Source of the DNA: Paenibacillus psychroresistens
Lineage (GTDB): Bacteria > Bacillota > Bacilli > Paenibacillales > NBRC-103111
DNA: 64,000 nt
Direction: 5' to 3'
Assembly (NCBI RefSeq): GCF_009728935.1
Contig: NZ_CP034235.1
Span: 1,960,001-2,024,000 of the forward strand
Shown here: one piece after another, positions 7,889 through 16,235 of the stretch
How positions within the stretch are numbered: position 1 is the first letter of the stretch
Layout of the letters: every line of letters starts with the position of its first letter
Program-made: the position numbers and the translations under genes
The notes under the pieces: generated by a model
Told to the model about the DNA's origin: nothing
Seen by the model: only the letters and a program-made list of their open reading frames with translations
Database searches by the model: none

Positions 7889-8691
7889 CAAATATTAACG
7901 GCTTTGAGATAATTTAAGCTCATATCAAACCATGTTTTTTCCAATTGAATGGTTTCTGCAACAGAGTTTGTGTAAGGCGTCCAAAGCTCAAGAATGGCAT
8001 TTGGTTGTTTTTTAAGCTTTTTCAATGTTTGCAGCAGCAAGGGGATATCGAGTCTGCCTGATCCGGCTGCTGTTCCGATCACTTCAAATCCCATTTGATG
8101 ATGAATTCGCTGAATATTGAAATCTTTAATATGCAAATTGACGATATAAGGCGCAAGCGCTTGGATAACTTGATCTGGAGACTCAAGTGCGCTGAAGGAA
8201 TTGACGGTGTCCAAACAGCTCCCAACTAAGGGATTATTCAAATTTTTGAATAAGGTTATAAGCTGCTGTGTAGTATGAAGGCCGTGATTTTCAATGGCTA
8301 GTGTTACACCTGCCTCAATAAAAGAAGGTAACACGGATGCAATATCTTTCTCTGCCTGCTCCATATCTATGGATGTAATGAGTGTTCTACAAACCTTGGA
8401 ATAGAGATTCTTCGCTATTTCTAAATATTTCAAGAGATGAGCAGGCTCTGATCCTCTTGTCCCGACTTCGATTTCAAGCTTCAATCTACTTGATTCCAGC
8501 TTGAGCTGCTGGAGGAGTGGTTCGTTCATGAGATGCAGCGGCATATTGTCGGCAATTTGCACAACAGGAATGTCGTTATCGGCAGCTAACTGAATTAATT
8601 CAAGTGGGCCAAGTGGGAATTGCGGCTCCTCATAGCCGGGTACACCTACCGACCAAGTGAGCGTATAAGAACTGATTCCAAGCTTCAACAT
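7888..8691 (-). CDS. Sugar phosphate isomerase/epimerase-fold protein, candidate 3-oxo-isoapionate decarboxylase (OiaC-like)
   Basis: About 267 residues forming an AP-endonuclease-2 type TIM barrel. The expected metal ligands are in place: Glu134 (LAIENHG), Asp161 (CLDTVNS), His187 (NLHIKDF) and Glu235 (ILELW). The segment HHQMGFEVIGTAAGSGRLDI is characteristic of a subgroup seen beside ApnO genes. In the nonphosphorylated apiose pathway OiaC, a protein of this fold as I remember it, decarboxylates 3-oxo-isoapionate to L-erythrulose. The start at 8691 is chosen over 8769 because AAAGG precedes it at suitable distance and homologues begin with this MLKLGISSYTL segment. Transcribed from a promoter at 8725-8753, leading into the GntR gene. 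An ordinary ketose epimerase is the alternative. Confidence 0.7.
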   Translation of the reverse strand: MLKLGISSYTLTWSVGVPGYEEPQFPLGPLELIQLAADNDIPVVQIADNMPLHLMNEPLLQQLKLESSRLKLEIEVGTRGSEPAHLLKYLEIAKNLYSKVCRTLITSIDMEQAEKDIASVLPSFIEAGVTLAIENHGLHTTQQLITLFKNLNNPLVGSCLDTVNSFSALESPDQVIQALAPYIVNLHIKDFNIQRIHHQMGFEVIGTAAGSGRLDIPLLLQTLKKLKKQPNAILELWTPYTNSVAETIQLEKTWFDMSLNYLKAVNI

Positions 8692-8724
8692 GGTTAATCG
8701 CAACCTTTCGTTATAAGTAAAGTC

Positions 8725-8753
8725 ATTGTAACAAAAGGATTTAGTGTAATCAA
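8725..8753 (-). promoter_or_regulatory. Sigma-A-type promoter for the isomerase-fold/GntR operon
   Basis: On the minus strand TTGATT (8748-8753) and TACAAT (8725-8730) are separated by exactly 17 bases. The palindrome at 8760 sits just upstream of the -35 box. Confidence 0.6.
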
Positions 8754-8759
8754 TACATC

Positions 8760-8769
8760 TTGTATACAA
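8760..8769. promoter_or_regulatory. Perfect palindromic operator TTGTATACAA
   Basis: A perfect 10-bp palindrome of the type bound by FCD-GntR regulators (TNGTNNACNA). It lies in the divergent region between the isomerase-fold gene and the Gfo/Idh gene, where one bound regulator could control both directions. Confidence 0.6.
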
Positions 8770-8845
8770 TACAAATATTTATTGTTTTTATTAAATGAGT
8801 ATGTTAGTTTAGCAATAAAATAGTTTGGAAATAGGAGATGAAGTA

Positions 8846-9892
8846 ATGAAGGTTTGGAGAGTCGGTTTAGTTGGAACAGGCTTTTGGTCGGATAAACATT
8901 TAAAGGCATGGAAACGAATTCCGAATGTAGTGATTGCCGGGCTTTGTAATCGCAGCCGCAGCAAGCTTGAAGCGAAAGCGTTGGAATATGGGATTGCTAA
9001 GGATTGTCTTTTTGATAACATAGAAGATATGCTCCGCAATGGAAACATAGATATTGTGGATATTGTAACTGGACCGGAAACGCATTTAGAATTTGTAGAG
9101 AAAGCGGCAGCATATGGGAAACACATTATGTGCCAAAAACCTTTTGCACGTTCATTGGAAGAAGCGGAGCAAATGGTCGATACTGCGGATAAAGCGGGCG
9201 TTCGTTTAATGGTTACGGAAAACTGGCGCTGGCTGCAGCCCTTTCAGTTGATCAAACAAACGCTGAAAACAGGTGCTTTAGGTAAGCTTAATGTGGCTAG
9301 ATACGTTCATACCGATTACTACACACCACGGATGGAGCCTGGAGTTGAGATTCCACAGCCCTTTTTTAGAGAAATGCCAAAGCTGCTTTTTTATGAAATG
9401 GGTGTGCATTGGTTTGATACCTGGCGGTTTCTTTTCGGGACACCAAAACGTTTATATGCGGAAACAACCCGAGTTAGTCCCCATATTCAAGGTGAAGATT
9501 CAGGTATCGTGACACTCGGTTATGATGATTTTTACGGATTCATGGATATGAGTTGGGCAACTCGGCAGAAGCTGGATAAACCTCTGGGGCATGAGGTAGG
9601 GGCACTGCACTTAGAGCAGATGGTGATTGACGGGGATAATGGTACGCTTAAGCTGTTCACCAACGGCAAGATTACACTAATTGATAAAGATGGCCTTAAC
9701 GAAAAAGTATTAGCTGAAACAACAGAGCTTGACCATGAGGAAAGCCACTTCCGGTTGCAATCCCATTTCATTACTTGCTTGAACTCGGGAGAAGAGTTCG
9801 ATACGAGTGCTGCAGATAACTTAATAACTTTAAAAATGGCATTTGGGACTTACCAGAGTGCAGAGGAACACATGCCTATCCGCATAAGCTAA
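8846..9892 (+). CDS. Gfo/Idh/MocA-family oxidoreductase, candidate sugar (apiose) dehydrogenase
   Basis: A 348-residue NAD(P)-dependent dehydrogenase with the Rossmann motif GLVGTGFW at residues 7-14 and the C-terminal Gfo/Idh domain from about 125. The usual EKP catalytic signature is CQKPF here (residues 96-100), so the glutamate is replaced by glutamine while the lysine is kept. D-apiose dehydrogenase (ApsD) belongs to this family as I recall, which fits the neighbours, but the family has hundreds of substrates. Start at ATG 8846 is set by TAGGAGAT at 8832-8839. The genes at 9922 and 10689 follow closely, so it probably heads a three-gene operon. Confidence 0.85.
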   Translation: MKVWRVGLVGTGFWSDKHLKAWKRIPNVVIAGLCNRSRSKLEAKALEYGIAKDCLFDNIEDMLRNGNIDIVDIVTGPETHLEFVEKAAAYGKHIMCQKPFARSLEEAEQMVDTADKAGVRLMVTENWRWLQPFQLIKQTLKTGALGKLNVARYVHTDYYTPRMEPGVEIPQPFFREMPKLLFYEMGVHWFDTWRFLFGTPKRLYAETTRVSPHIQGEDSGIVTLGYDDFYGFMDMSWATRQKLDKPLGHEVGALHLEQMVIDGDNGTLKLFTNGKITLIDKDGLNEKVLAETTELDHEESHFRLQSHFITCLNSGEEFDTSAADNLITLKMAFGTYQSAEEHMPIRIS

Positions 9893-9921
9893 CTCAGAGA
9901 AATAGGAAAGGAACAATAACG

Positions 9922-10662
9922 ATGATCATTGATGTACACGCTCATTTAGGCAAGGATTGTGTCTTTGACGAGGATTTTACTGCGGAGGATCAGTTTAATA
10001 AACATAAGGATTGGCAGATCAGTAAAACCATTCTTCAGCCTGCTTCCTGTCATGATCTAGACACAGTAATAAGTCAGCATGATGCGATAGCAACTCTAAT
10101 TCAACAATATCCAAATCAATTCTATGGTATGGCTAATCCGAACCCACATTTACCGGATAGTAAGTACGAAGCAGAAATTAGACGTTGTGTCGAGGAGCTA
10201 GGATTTATTGGGGTCAAAATCCATACGTTTGCACATGCTGTTAATCCAAGTGGAGTAGCGGGGCGCAAGGTTTTTACTTTAGCACAAAAGCTTAATCTAC
10301 CCGTTATGATTCACACTGGAGCGGGAATTCCTTTTGCCAATCCTGCTAATCTGATCCCAATTGCTGAGGAGTTTCCAGACTTGAAGATCGTAATGGCACA
10401 TTGCGGGATGATGATTATGGCGGGAGAGGCTTACTTAGCTATGAAACGCTGCCCTAATATATATGCGGATATTACATGGACAGCAGGGTTCAATATCAAA
10501 CGCTGGTCGGATGAATTGGGAGCGAATCGTTTTATGTTTGGAAGCGATCACGCTGACAATGCAGGAACGGAATTGGCGAAGATTAATTCATGTGGGCTGA
10601 GCGAGAGTCAGCAGGAATGGTTATTAAGCAAAACAGCATTAAGTATTTATAATTTATCATAA
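9922..10662 (+). CDS. Amidohydrolase-2 family metal-dependent hydrolase, candidate sugar lactonase
   Basis: A 246-residue TIM-barrel hydrolase. The metal motif HAH is at residues 6-8 (IIDVHAHLG), with further ligands in VKIHTFAH, VMIHTGAG, MAHCGMM and the catalytic aspartate of FGSDHADN near residue 210. Members of this superfamily include sugar lactonases and decarboxylases acting on small carbonyl acids. Placed between a sugar dehydrogenase and a glycosidase, it would suitably open the lactone formed by the dehydrogenase. This is inference: known apionate lactonase (ApnL) belongs to a different family as far as I recall. No signal peptide, so it acts in the cytoplasm. Confidence 0.83.
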   Translation: MIIDVHAHLGKDCVFDEDFTAEDQFNKHKDWQISKTILQPASCHDLDTVISQHDAIATLIQQYPNQFYGMANPNPHLPDSKYEAEIRRCVEELGFIGVKIHTFAHAVNPSGVAGRKVFTLAQKLNLPVMIHTGAGIPFANPANLIPIAEEFPDLKIVMAHCGMMIMAGEAYLAMKRCPNIYADITWTAGFNIKRWSDELGANRFMFGSDHADNAGTELAKINSCGLSESQQEWLLSKTALSIYNLS

Positions 10663-10688
10663 TCCTAAGATGATGGGGAGCAAAGTAA

Positions 10689-11975
10689 ATGAGTAAAGTA
10701 AGCGTTTCCGCTAATAAACAATATTTGATTAAAGACGGCAAGCCTTTTTTCTATCTCGCAGATACGGTGTGGAGTGTTTTTTCGAATACAACGCTAGAGG
10801 AATGGGAGACCTACCTGAATTACCGTAAAATGCAAAATTATAATACGTTGCAAATCAGTATTTTACCGCTTTTTCACGATGCCAGCTCAACCTATACAGG
10901 GGAATATCCTTTTGAAATGGATGAAGAGGGAATTTGGAACTTTTATCAACCCAATAAGCTTTTCTTTGAGAAGGCTGAAAAAATGGTGAGCATGGCCTAT
11001 GATAAAGGCTTTGTGCTCACATTGGTCATCCTTTGGAATAATTTTGTTCCGGGGGCTTGGGCTAATCGTATCGCTTCTGCTTACACGATGCCGAAGGCAG
11101 CCGTAAAGGCTTTTACGGAATTTGCTGTAAAGCTTTTTACACCCTATGATCCGATCTATTTTGTCAGTGGAGATACTAGCTTTGAAAGTGAAGAAATTAT
11201 TGATTACTACCAAATTGTGCTGGATACAGTCAAGTCAGTTGTGCCTGAAGCTTTAACCGCTTTACACGTAGTGGGTAATTATCATGTGCTGCCGCAGCAG
11301 TTTATCGACTCTGAAAAGCTTGATCTCTATATTTATCAATCGGGTCATAATTTGGAGGATCAGCACTTGAATTATGGTTTAGCAGAAGCATTTCTGAGTA
11401 AAACCGTGCAGCGTCCAATTATTAATTCAGAGCCTTGTTATGAAGGCCATGGGCATGGCAGCCGCTATGGCAGATTTGGCGCTTTTGATTTAAGGAAAGC
11501 TTTCTGGTGGAGTACGCTTAGCGGGGCAAGTGCTGGTTTTACTTATGGTGCCCATGGGATTTGGTCTTGGCATAAAGCAGGCGCCGAGTTTAATAACGCC
11601 GGCTGGTCGAAAGTACCGTTAGATTGGCAATCCGCTCTAAGACTCCAAGGTGCATGGGATGTTGGTTATTCAGCATGGCTTTTTCAGCAATATGAGTTGT
11701 TCGCTTTGAAGCCTGCCCAGCATCTGCTTATTACGCCTTACCCAGAGATTAGGGTAGCAGCAAGTGAGGGTTTAGATAAAATTGCCGTATACATTCCCTA
11801 TAATAATGAAGTGCAGCTTGATTTGGATATGAGTGAATATGATTTTGTATTCATTGAGCTTGAGAAACGTAATATTCTTAAGCTTGATATTTCAGTAGAA
11901 GCGGGAGTAACAACAATCGCAATGTCAGATTTCAATGCAGATGTGGTGGTTATTGCTAATAAAATAACTTCCTAA
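10689..11975 (+). CDS. DUF4038 (GH140, apiosidase-like) glycoside hydrolase
   Basis: A 428-residue cytoplasmic TIM-barrel enzyme of the DUF4038 family, which contains the apiosidase family GH140. Family marks are FFYLADTVWSVF near residues 20-31, SGD with Asp162 as the likely acid/base, and SEPCYE with Glu248 as the likely nucleophile. The C-terminal quarter is a beta-domain like that found after many DUF4038 barrels. No signal peptide is present, so it would act on imported oligosaccharides. It follows the amidohydrolase by 26 bases. It is clearly related to, but not a recent copy of, the gene at 12110. Specificity for apiosides is inferred from the family and the neighbouring catabolic genes. 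Confidence 0.8.
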   Translation: MSKVSVSANKQYLIKDGKPFFYLADTVWSVFSNTTLEEWETYLNYRKMQNYNTLQISILPLFHDASSTYTGEYPFEMDEEGIWNFYQPNKLFFEKAEKMVSMAYDKGFVLTLVILWNNFVPGAWANRIASAYTMPKAAVKAFTEFAVKLFTPYDPIYFVSGDTSFESEEIIDYYQIVLDTVKSVVPEALTALHVVGNYHVLPQQFIDSEKLDLYIYQSGHNLEDQHLNYGLAEAFLSKTVQRPIINSEPCYEGHGHGSRYGRFGAFDLRKAFWWSTLSGASAGFTYGAHGIWSWHKAGAEFNNAGWSKVPLDWQSALRLQGAWDVGYSAWLFQQYELFALKPAQHLLITPYPEIRVAASEGLDKIAVYIPYNNEVQLDLDMSEYDFVFIELEKRNILKLDISVEAGVTTIAMSDFNADVVVIANKITS

Positions 11976-11978
11976 TAC

Positions 11979-12008
11979 CGTTATAGGTCATCCGAATCTT
12001 TACTATAA
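11979..12008 (+). promoter_or_regulatory. Shared 30-bp promoter element, copy A
   Basis: CGTTATA-N5-TCCGAAT followed by CTTTACTATAA. It aligns without gaps to copies at 18079 and 22493. The two related half-sites lie about one helical turn apart, and TATAAA serves as a -10 box, so an activator such as the AraC response regulator at 14559 could bind over the -35 position. Confidence 0.65.
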
Positions 12009-12072
12009 ATAAAACTTCGTAAAGCTATAATTAATATTGAGTTGGGAAAATTTTTGAGTTGAATTAGCTCAT

Positions 12073-12086
12073 AGAAAGCGCTTACG
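12073..12086. promoter_or_regulatory. cre-like catabolite control site
   Basis: AGAAAGCGCTTACG resembles the CcpA operator (TGWAANCGNTNWCA) around its AAGCGCTT core. It lies downstream of the -10 box of copy A and before the gene at 12110, a position that would give catabolite repression. Confidence 0.45.
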
Positions 12087-12109
12087 TTAAATAAGGGAGT
12101 TGTTCAGTA

Positions 12110-13420
12110 GTGGATATAAATGGCTATTTAGAAATTGCTTCCAATAATAGAAGCTTTCAAACTAAAGCGGGAATTCCCGTATTCTGGTTAGGGGATACCG
12201 CTTGGTCTTGCCCAGGACGCGCAAGCTGGGAGGAGTGGGTCGAATATGTCGATACGAGAGCCAGCCAAGGATTTAATGTGATTCAAATGAATTCTTTACC
12301 GCAGCATGATGCTTATCAACCAATCTTTCAAGGACGCCAGCCTTTTTCATTGCAGGATGCTAAAAGCGAGGACGGAAGAATTTTTAAATGGGATTATGAT
12401 CATATTCATGAGGATTACTTTGATTTTCTGGAGCGAATGATTGTTTACGCAAATAACAAAGGGATGCTTATAGCGCTTATTGTCATCTGGTTTGAGCATG
12501 TACCCCACTCACGACCTACTGTCATTCCTCCCGATCATCCAGGGATGACGGTTAAGCAAGGAGTACACTACGGAAAATATTTGGTCAAGAAGCTGAAAGA
12601 TTTAAATGTCATTTGGATCATTAGCGGGGATGATGATTACAAGGGAGATGGAGTTGCTGATTTCTACAATGCTGTAGCTTTGGCAGTCAAGGAAACGGAT
12701 ACGTATGGCAGGTTGATCACGACACATCCTGTGCACAAATCGGGAGATACCTATCATCAGGCCAGCTGGCTTGATTTCAATATGGTACAAAGCGGTCATG
12801 GTAATAATCAGGATACGGCCTTTTTATTCGTGCGTGATGAATGGAACAGAAATCCGCCTAAACCAGTCTTGAATGCAGAACCGTGTTATGAACAGCATCC
12901 ACTCAGGGACAAAGAGCATCCGTTTGATCGGTATGATGTTCGTCGCGCTTGCTGGCGGAGTGTGATGGAAGGTTCTATTACTGGCGTCACTTATGGAGCC
13001 GATGGGATTTGGCATTGGGCTAGAAGCGGTGAAGTCCATTTAAACCGTTCAGCAGCAGAATACATATCGTGGCAAGAAGCTTTGCAGCTGCCTGGTGCGT
13101 TAGATTTGGTGAGAATGAAGCAGTTATTGATGAAGCTGCCTTGGTATAGCTTGGAGCCTTCTTCTGAAAGATTGCTGAGTGAACAACAATCGTATATTTC
13201 CGTTGCAGCATCGAAGGATGGGAAATTACTGCTGGCCTATTTACCAGAAAAGGGGCCGATCCGCTTGGATATCTCCTCACTCGATTCTTCGATCCGTGCC
13301 ATTTGGTGGGAGCCGGGGAGTGGGGATCAGGTTGCTGCCGAGGCGATTATGGATAACGAATTCTCCTCTAGCTCACCTTTTCAGCAAGATGCCTTATTAA
13401 TCATTTACAGCGAAAATTGA
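12110..13420 (+). CDS. DUF4038 (GH140, apiosidase-like) glycoside hydrolase
   Basis: A 436-residue member of the same family as 10689, with VFWLGDTAWSC at residues 24-34, SGD with Asp174 and AEPCYE with Glu257 as predicted catalytic residues. It ends in a small beta-domain (about 350-436). No signal peptide, so it acts inside the cell. The GTG start at 12110 is preceded by AAGGGAG. Unlike 10689 it has its own promoter region with the shared 30-bp element and a cre-like site, so it belongs to the regulon of the kinase/regulator pair just downstream. Two different cytoplasmic members next to each other suggest different linkages or aglycones. Confidence 0.82.
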   Translation: MDINGYLEIASNNRSFQTKAGIPVFWLGDTAWSCPGRASWEEWVEYVDTRASQGFNVIQMNSLPQHDAYQPIFQGRQPFSLQDAKSEDGRIFKWDYDHIHEDYFDFLERMIVYANNKGMLIALIVIWFEHVPHSRPTVIPPDHPGMTVKQGVHYGKYLVKKLKDLNVIWIISGDDDYKGDGVADFYNAVALAVKETDTYGRLITTHPVHKSGDTYHQASWLDFNMVQSGHGNNQDTAFLFVRDEWNRNPPKPVLNAEPCYEQHPLRDKEHPFDRYDVRRACWRSVMEGSITGVTYGADGIWHWARSGEVHLNRSAAEYISWQEALQLPGALDLVRMKQLLMKLPWYSLEPSSERLLSEQQSYISVAASKDGKLLLAYLPEKGPIRLDISSLDSSIRAIWWEPGSGDQVAAEAIMDNEFSSSSPFQQDALLIIYSEN

Positions 13421-13436
13421 GAGGTGATCAGCCATT

Positions 13437-14465
13437 ATGAGGGTATTGATTATTGGCGGTACTGGCAATATCAGCACAGCCATCACGGAACAGCTAATGG
13501 AACAGGCGGAAATGGAAATTGTACATTACAATCGAGGAAATCGAGAGTCACCAGACGGAGTGCAAACGATAATTGGGGACAGACGAGACTTTATAAGCTT
13601 TGAACAGCAAATGAAAACGGCGGGTTACTTTGATTGTGTAATCGACATGATTGGTTTTCTGCCAGATGAAGTAGAAAGTGCCATTCGGGCGTTTAAAGGG
13701 AAAGTCGGTCAGTACATCTTCTGCAGCACGGTTGATGTCTATACGAAGCAAGCCGACTATTACCCCATTGATGAAAAACACAGCCGCAAAGCGCTTCCTT
13801 CCTTTGCCTATGGCTACAATAAAATGCTTTGTGAAGAACTGCTGCTTGCAGCGCACGATCCGCAAACCTTTGCTGTTACTATATTCCGTCCTGCCCAAAC
13901 CTATGGCGGGACGGGTTTTGCTGTTGCTTCCCTTGGGGACGGCACCTATCAAATGAAGCGTCTGCGGCAGGGGCACAGAATCATTATCCATGGTGATGGA
14001 ACATCGATTTGGGCAGCCTGCCATCGCAGCGATGTCGCTAGAGCTTTTATCCAAGCCATCGGCAATCCGCGCGTTAGCGGAAAGGCTTATAATGTAACGG
14101 CAGAGGAATGGATGACTTATGATCGATACTGGCGAATAGTGGCGGAAGTGCTTGGTGCTCCCGAGCCGCATATTGTGCATATTCCGACGGATTTGTTGGG
14201 TTCGTTACTGCCAAACCGTGCAGAATGGTGTGTCGAAAACTTCCAGCACCCTAATATTTTTGATAATACAGCAGCACGTAATGATCTTGGCTTTAGCTAT
14301 ACAATTCCGTGGTCGCAAGGAATTCAAGCTGTCATTCGTCTGTTAGACGAAAACGGCGCAATTGACTGCCAGGTTGAACAACCCTACTATGATAGCTTAT
14401 TAGAGGCTTGGGAAGAAGCTAATCTTACGATGAAAAGGCAAATGCAAGATATGGATTCCTTGTAA
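13437..14465 (+). CDS. NAD-dependent epimerase/dehydratase (extended SDR)
   Basis: A 342-residue extended short-chain dehydrogenase with IIGGTGNIS at residues 5-13 binding NAD, the active-site YxxxK as YGYNK near residue 125, and the family feature IFRPAQTYG. Proteins of this type epimerise or dehydrate nucleotide sugars or oxidise free sugars. The start lies 16 bases after the DUF4038 gene, with GAGAGGTGATC as ribosome binding site, so the two are coexpressed. The substrate is not apparent; a role on a released monosaccharide or its derivative is likely from context. Confidence 0.85.
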   Translation: MRVLIIGGTGNISTAITEQLMEQAEMEIVHYNRGNRESPDGVQTIIGDRRDFISFEQQMKTAGYFDCVIDMIGFLPDEVESAIRAFKGKVGQYIFCSTVDVYTKQADYYPIDEKHSRKALPSFAYGYNKMLCEELLLAAHDPQTFAVTIFRPAQTYGGTGFAVASLGDGTYQMKRLRQGHRIIIHGDGTSIWAACHRSDVARAFIQAIGNPRVSGKAYNVTAEEWMTYDRYWRIVAEVLGAPEPHIVHIPTDLLGSLLPNRAEWCVENFQHPNIFDNTAARNDLGFSYTIPWSQGIQAVIRLLDENGAIDCQVEQPYYDSLLEAWEEANLTMKRQMQDMDSL

Positions 14466-14558
14466 GATAAGCTATCTAATTTGGAACGTTTCGCATAGAA
14501 TTGAGAAATAGCAAGCTACATTAACCATAAATTCAGTTCGATGACAGGGGGTATCTCT

Positions 14559-16208
14559 GTGTTCAGGTTATTTATTGTAGACGATAACAAGTATGAACGA
14601 ACCGGGATTAAGAATTCGATAGATTGGACGGCACTTGGGATTGAAGTCGTTGGAGTTTTCGCCAATGGAGCGGAGGCTATTGCCCAAATAGAAATACTAC
14701 AGCCTCATATTGTGATCACGGACATTGCTATGCCCGTGATGAATGGGATTGAGATGTCCGAACATATTAAGAAGAGTAATCCGGATATCAAAATCATTTT
14801 CATAAGCTGTCACAGCGACTTTGAATTTGCAAGATCAGCTGTAGATTTAGGCATTTACGGTTACGTATTGAAGCCAATCCTATCGGATGAATTGGTGAAT
14901 GCCATACAGAAACTGTTGAATGAATTTGCTGTACAAAACTCACAGCAGGTTGAGAAAGCTAGAATGATGAAGCAGCTTGAAGAGATGCTGCCTCTGGTAC
15001 AGGAGCAATTCTTAAAAGAACTGCTTCTTGGGGATTACCGTAATAAAGAGGAGATAGTCCAGAGGATTGCCTTTTTAAAGCTTCCCATAGAAGAAAACGC
15101 TAACATTTATGTGATTTCTATAAAGGCGAATGACATGGAGAAAAGCTTGGATAATCAAAGTGTTGCCAATTCTTATTTAATTTCGTATTCGTTTAAGGGG
15201 ATCATCCGATCTTTCGAAACTGAGCAACGCAAGATTTATCCCGTGCAAATCTCAGGGAATGAATTTGTTGCGATCGCATTCGATAGCTTCAATCGCTTTA
15301 CTAGTTCAAACCAGAGTTTTGACCAACAGGAAAGCATAATCAATGCTTCGGTAGAAATTAATATGGAAATTAGCAGACGCTTGAATCTTAATACAACAAT
15401 GGGAATCAGTAAATGCTCCTCCGAGTTATCCGATATAGCTTTATTGTATAAGCAGTCCCAGAAAGCTGTGAACACGAGATTTTATAGCGGCAGCAATCCG
15501 ATTATTATTTTTGAAGAAATCGAAGATCATTCCGATATCCCGTTTGAGGAAATGCCCAATTTGCAAGCCGTATATCAGGATGTAAAGGCATTGATGTCCT
15601 TTGGAAACGACAAGGATATTCAGGATTTTATTGATAAATATTTGAATGCAGAAGGCTTTAGAACTAATGAAAACTATATCAAAGGCTTTTCTTTTCTGAT
15701 CGTAAATCTAACTGGAATTATTCTGATGGAAGCCAATCACACCTTTAAGGATATTTATGGAGATGATATTATGATATGGGAGAAATTAAGCCAAATGGAC
15801 ACAAAGGCCGATGTGGTGCAATGGATCCATCATGTTTTCATGAAGATTAAAGAGCATCTGATCGAACTTAACCCTACTAAGAATGTGAAAATGGTTGAAA
15901 CAATCAAGGAAATTATTAAAAGCAAGTACCAGGAGCAAATTAAAATTGAGGACATTTCCAAATCGGTTTTTCTAAGCGGCAGACATGCGAATGCTCTCTT
16001 TAAAAAAGAAACGGGAAAAACAATTTTTGATTATATCATCCAAATCAGGATTGAAATGGCGAAGAAGCTCTTGAAGGAAACGGATAGTAAAGTAGCCGCA
16101 ATTGCTGAAATTGTCGGATATTTGAATACATCGTATTTTTGCCTTGCCTTCAAAAAGAATGTCGGAATGACACCAGCTGAATATAAAAGTAAAGTTATTC
16201 TGCGATGA
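14559..16208 (+). CDS. YesN-type response regulator with AraC DNA-binding domain
   Basis: A 549-residue regulator: receiver domain at residues 1-120 (FIVDDN, phosphoacceptor Asp55 in VITDIAMP, Lys in YVLKPI), a long middle region of about 300 residues, and a C-terminal AraC/XylS pair of helix-turn-helices (about 450-549, ending GMTPAEYKSKV). I place the start at GTG 14559, seven bases after AGGGGGT; the ATG at 14541 has no ribosome binding site. The partner kinase follows at 16236. Likely targets are the three 30-bp elements before 12110, 18171 and 22625. Confidence 0.93.
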   Translation: MFRLFIVDDNKYERTGIKNSIDWTALGIEVVGVFANGAEAIAQIEILQPHIVITDIAMPVMNGIEMSEHIKKSNPDIKIIFISCHSDFEFARSAVDLGIYGYVLKPILSDELVNAIQKLLNEFAVQNSQQVEKARMMKQLEEMLPLVQEQFLKELLLGDYRNKEEIVQRIAFLKLPIEENANIYVISIKANDMEKSLDNQSVANSYLISYSFKGIIRSFETEQRKIYPVQISGNEFVAIAFDSFNRFTSSNQSFDQQESIINASVEINMEISRRLNLNTTMGISKCSSELSDIALLYKQSQKAVNTRFYSGSNPIIIFEEIEDHSDIPFEEMPNLQAVYQDVKALMSFGNDKDIQDFIDKYLNAEGFRTNENYIKGFSFLIVNLTGIILMEANHTFKDIYGDDIMIWEKLSQMDTKADVVQWIHHVFMKIKEHLIELNPTKNVKMVETIKEIIKSKYQEQIKIEDISKSVFLSGRHANALFKKETGKTIFDYIIQIRIEMAKKLLKETDSKVAAIAEIVGYLNTSYFCLAFKKNVGMTPAEYKSKVILR

Positions 16209-16235
16209 GTATTGTTCAAGCAATGGGGGTAAAGC

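Noticed and set aside
13548-14180. 210-codon open frame on the minus strand
   Set aside because: It is fully antisense to the epimerase gene, lacks a ribosome binding site and shows no known motif.
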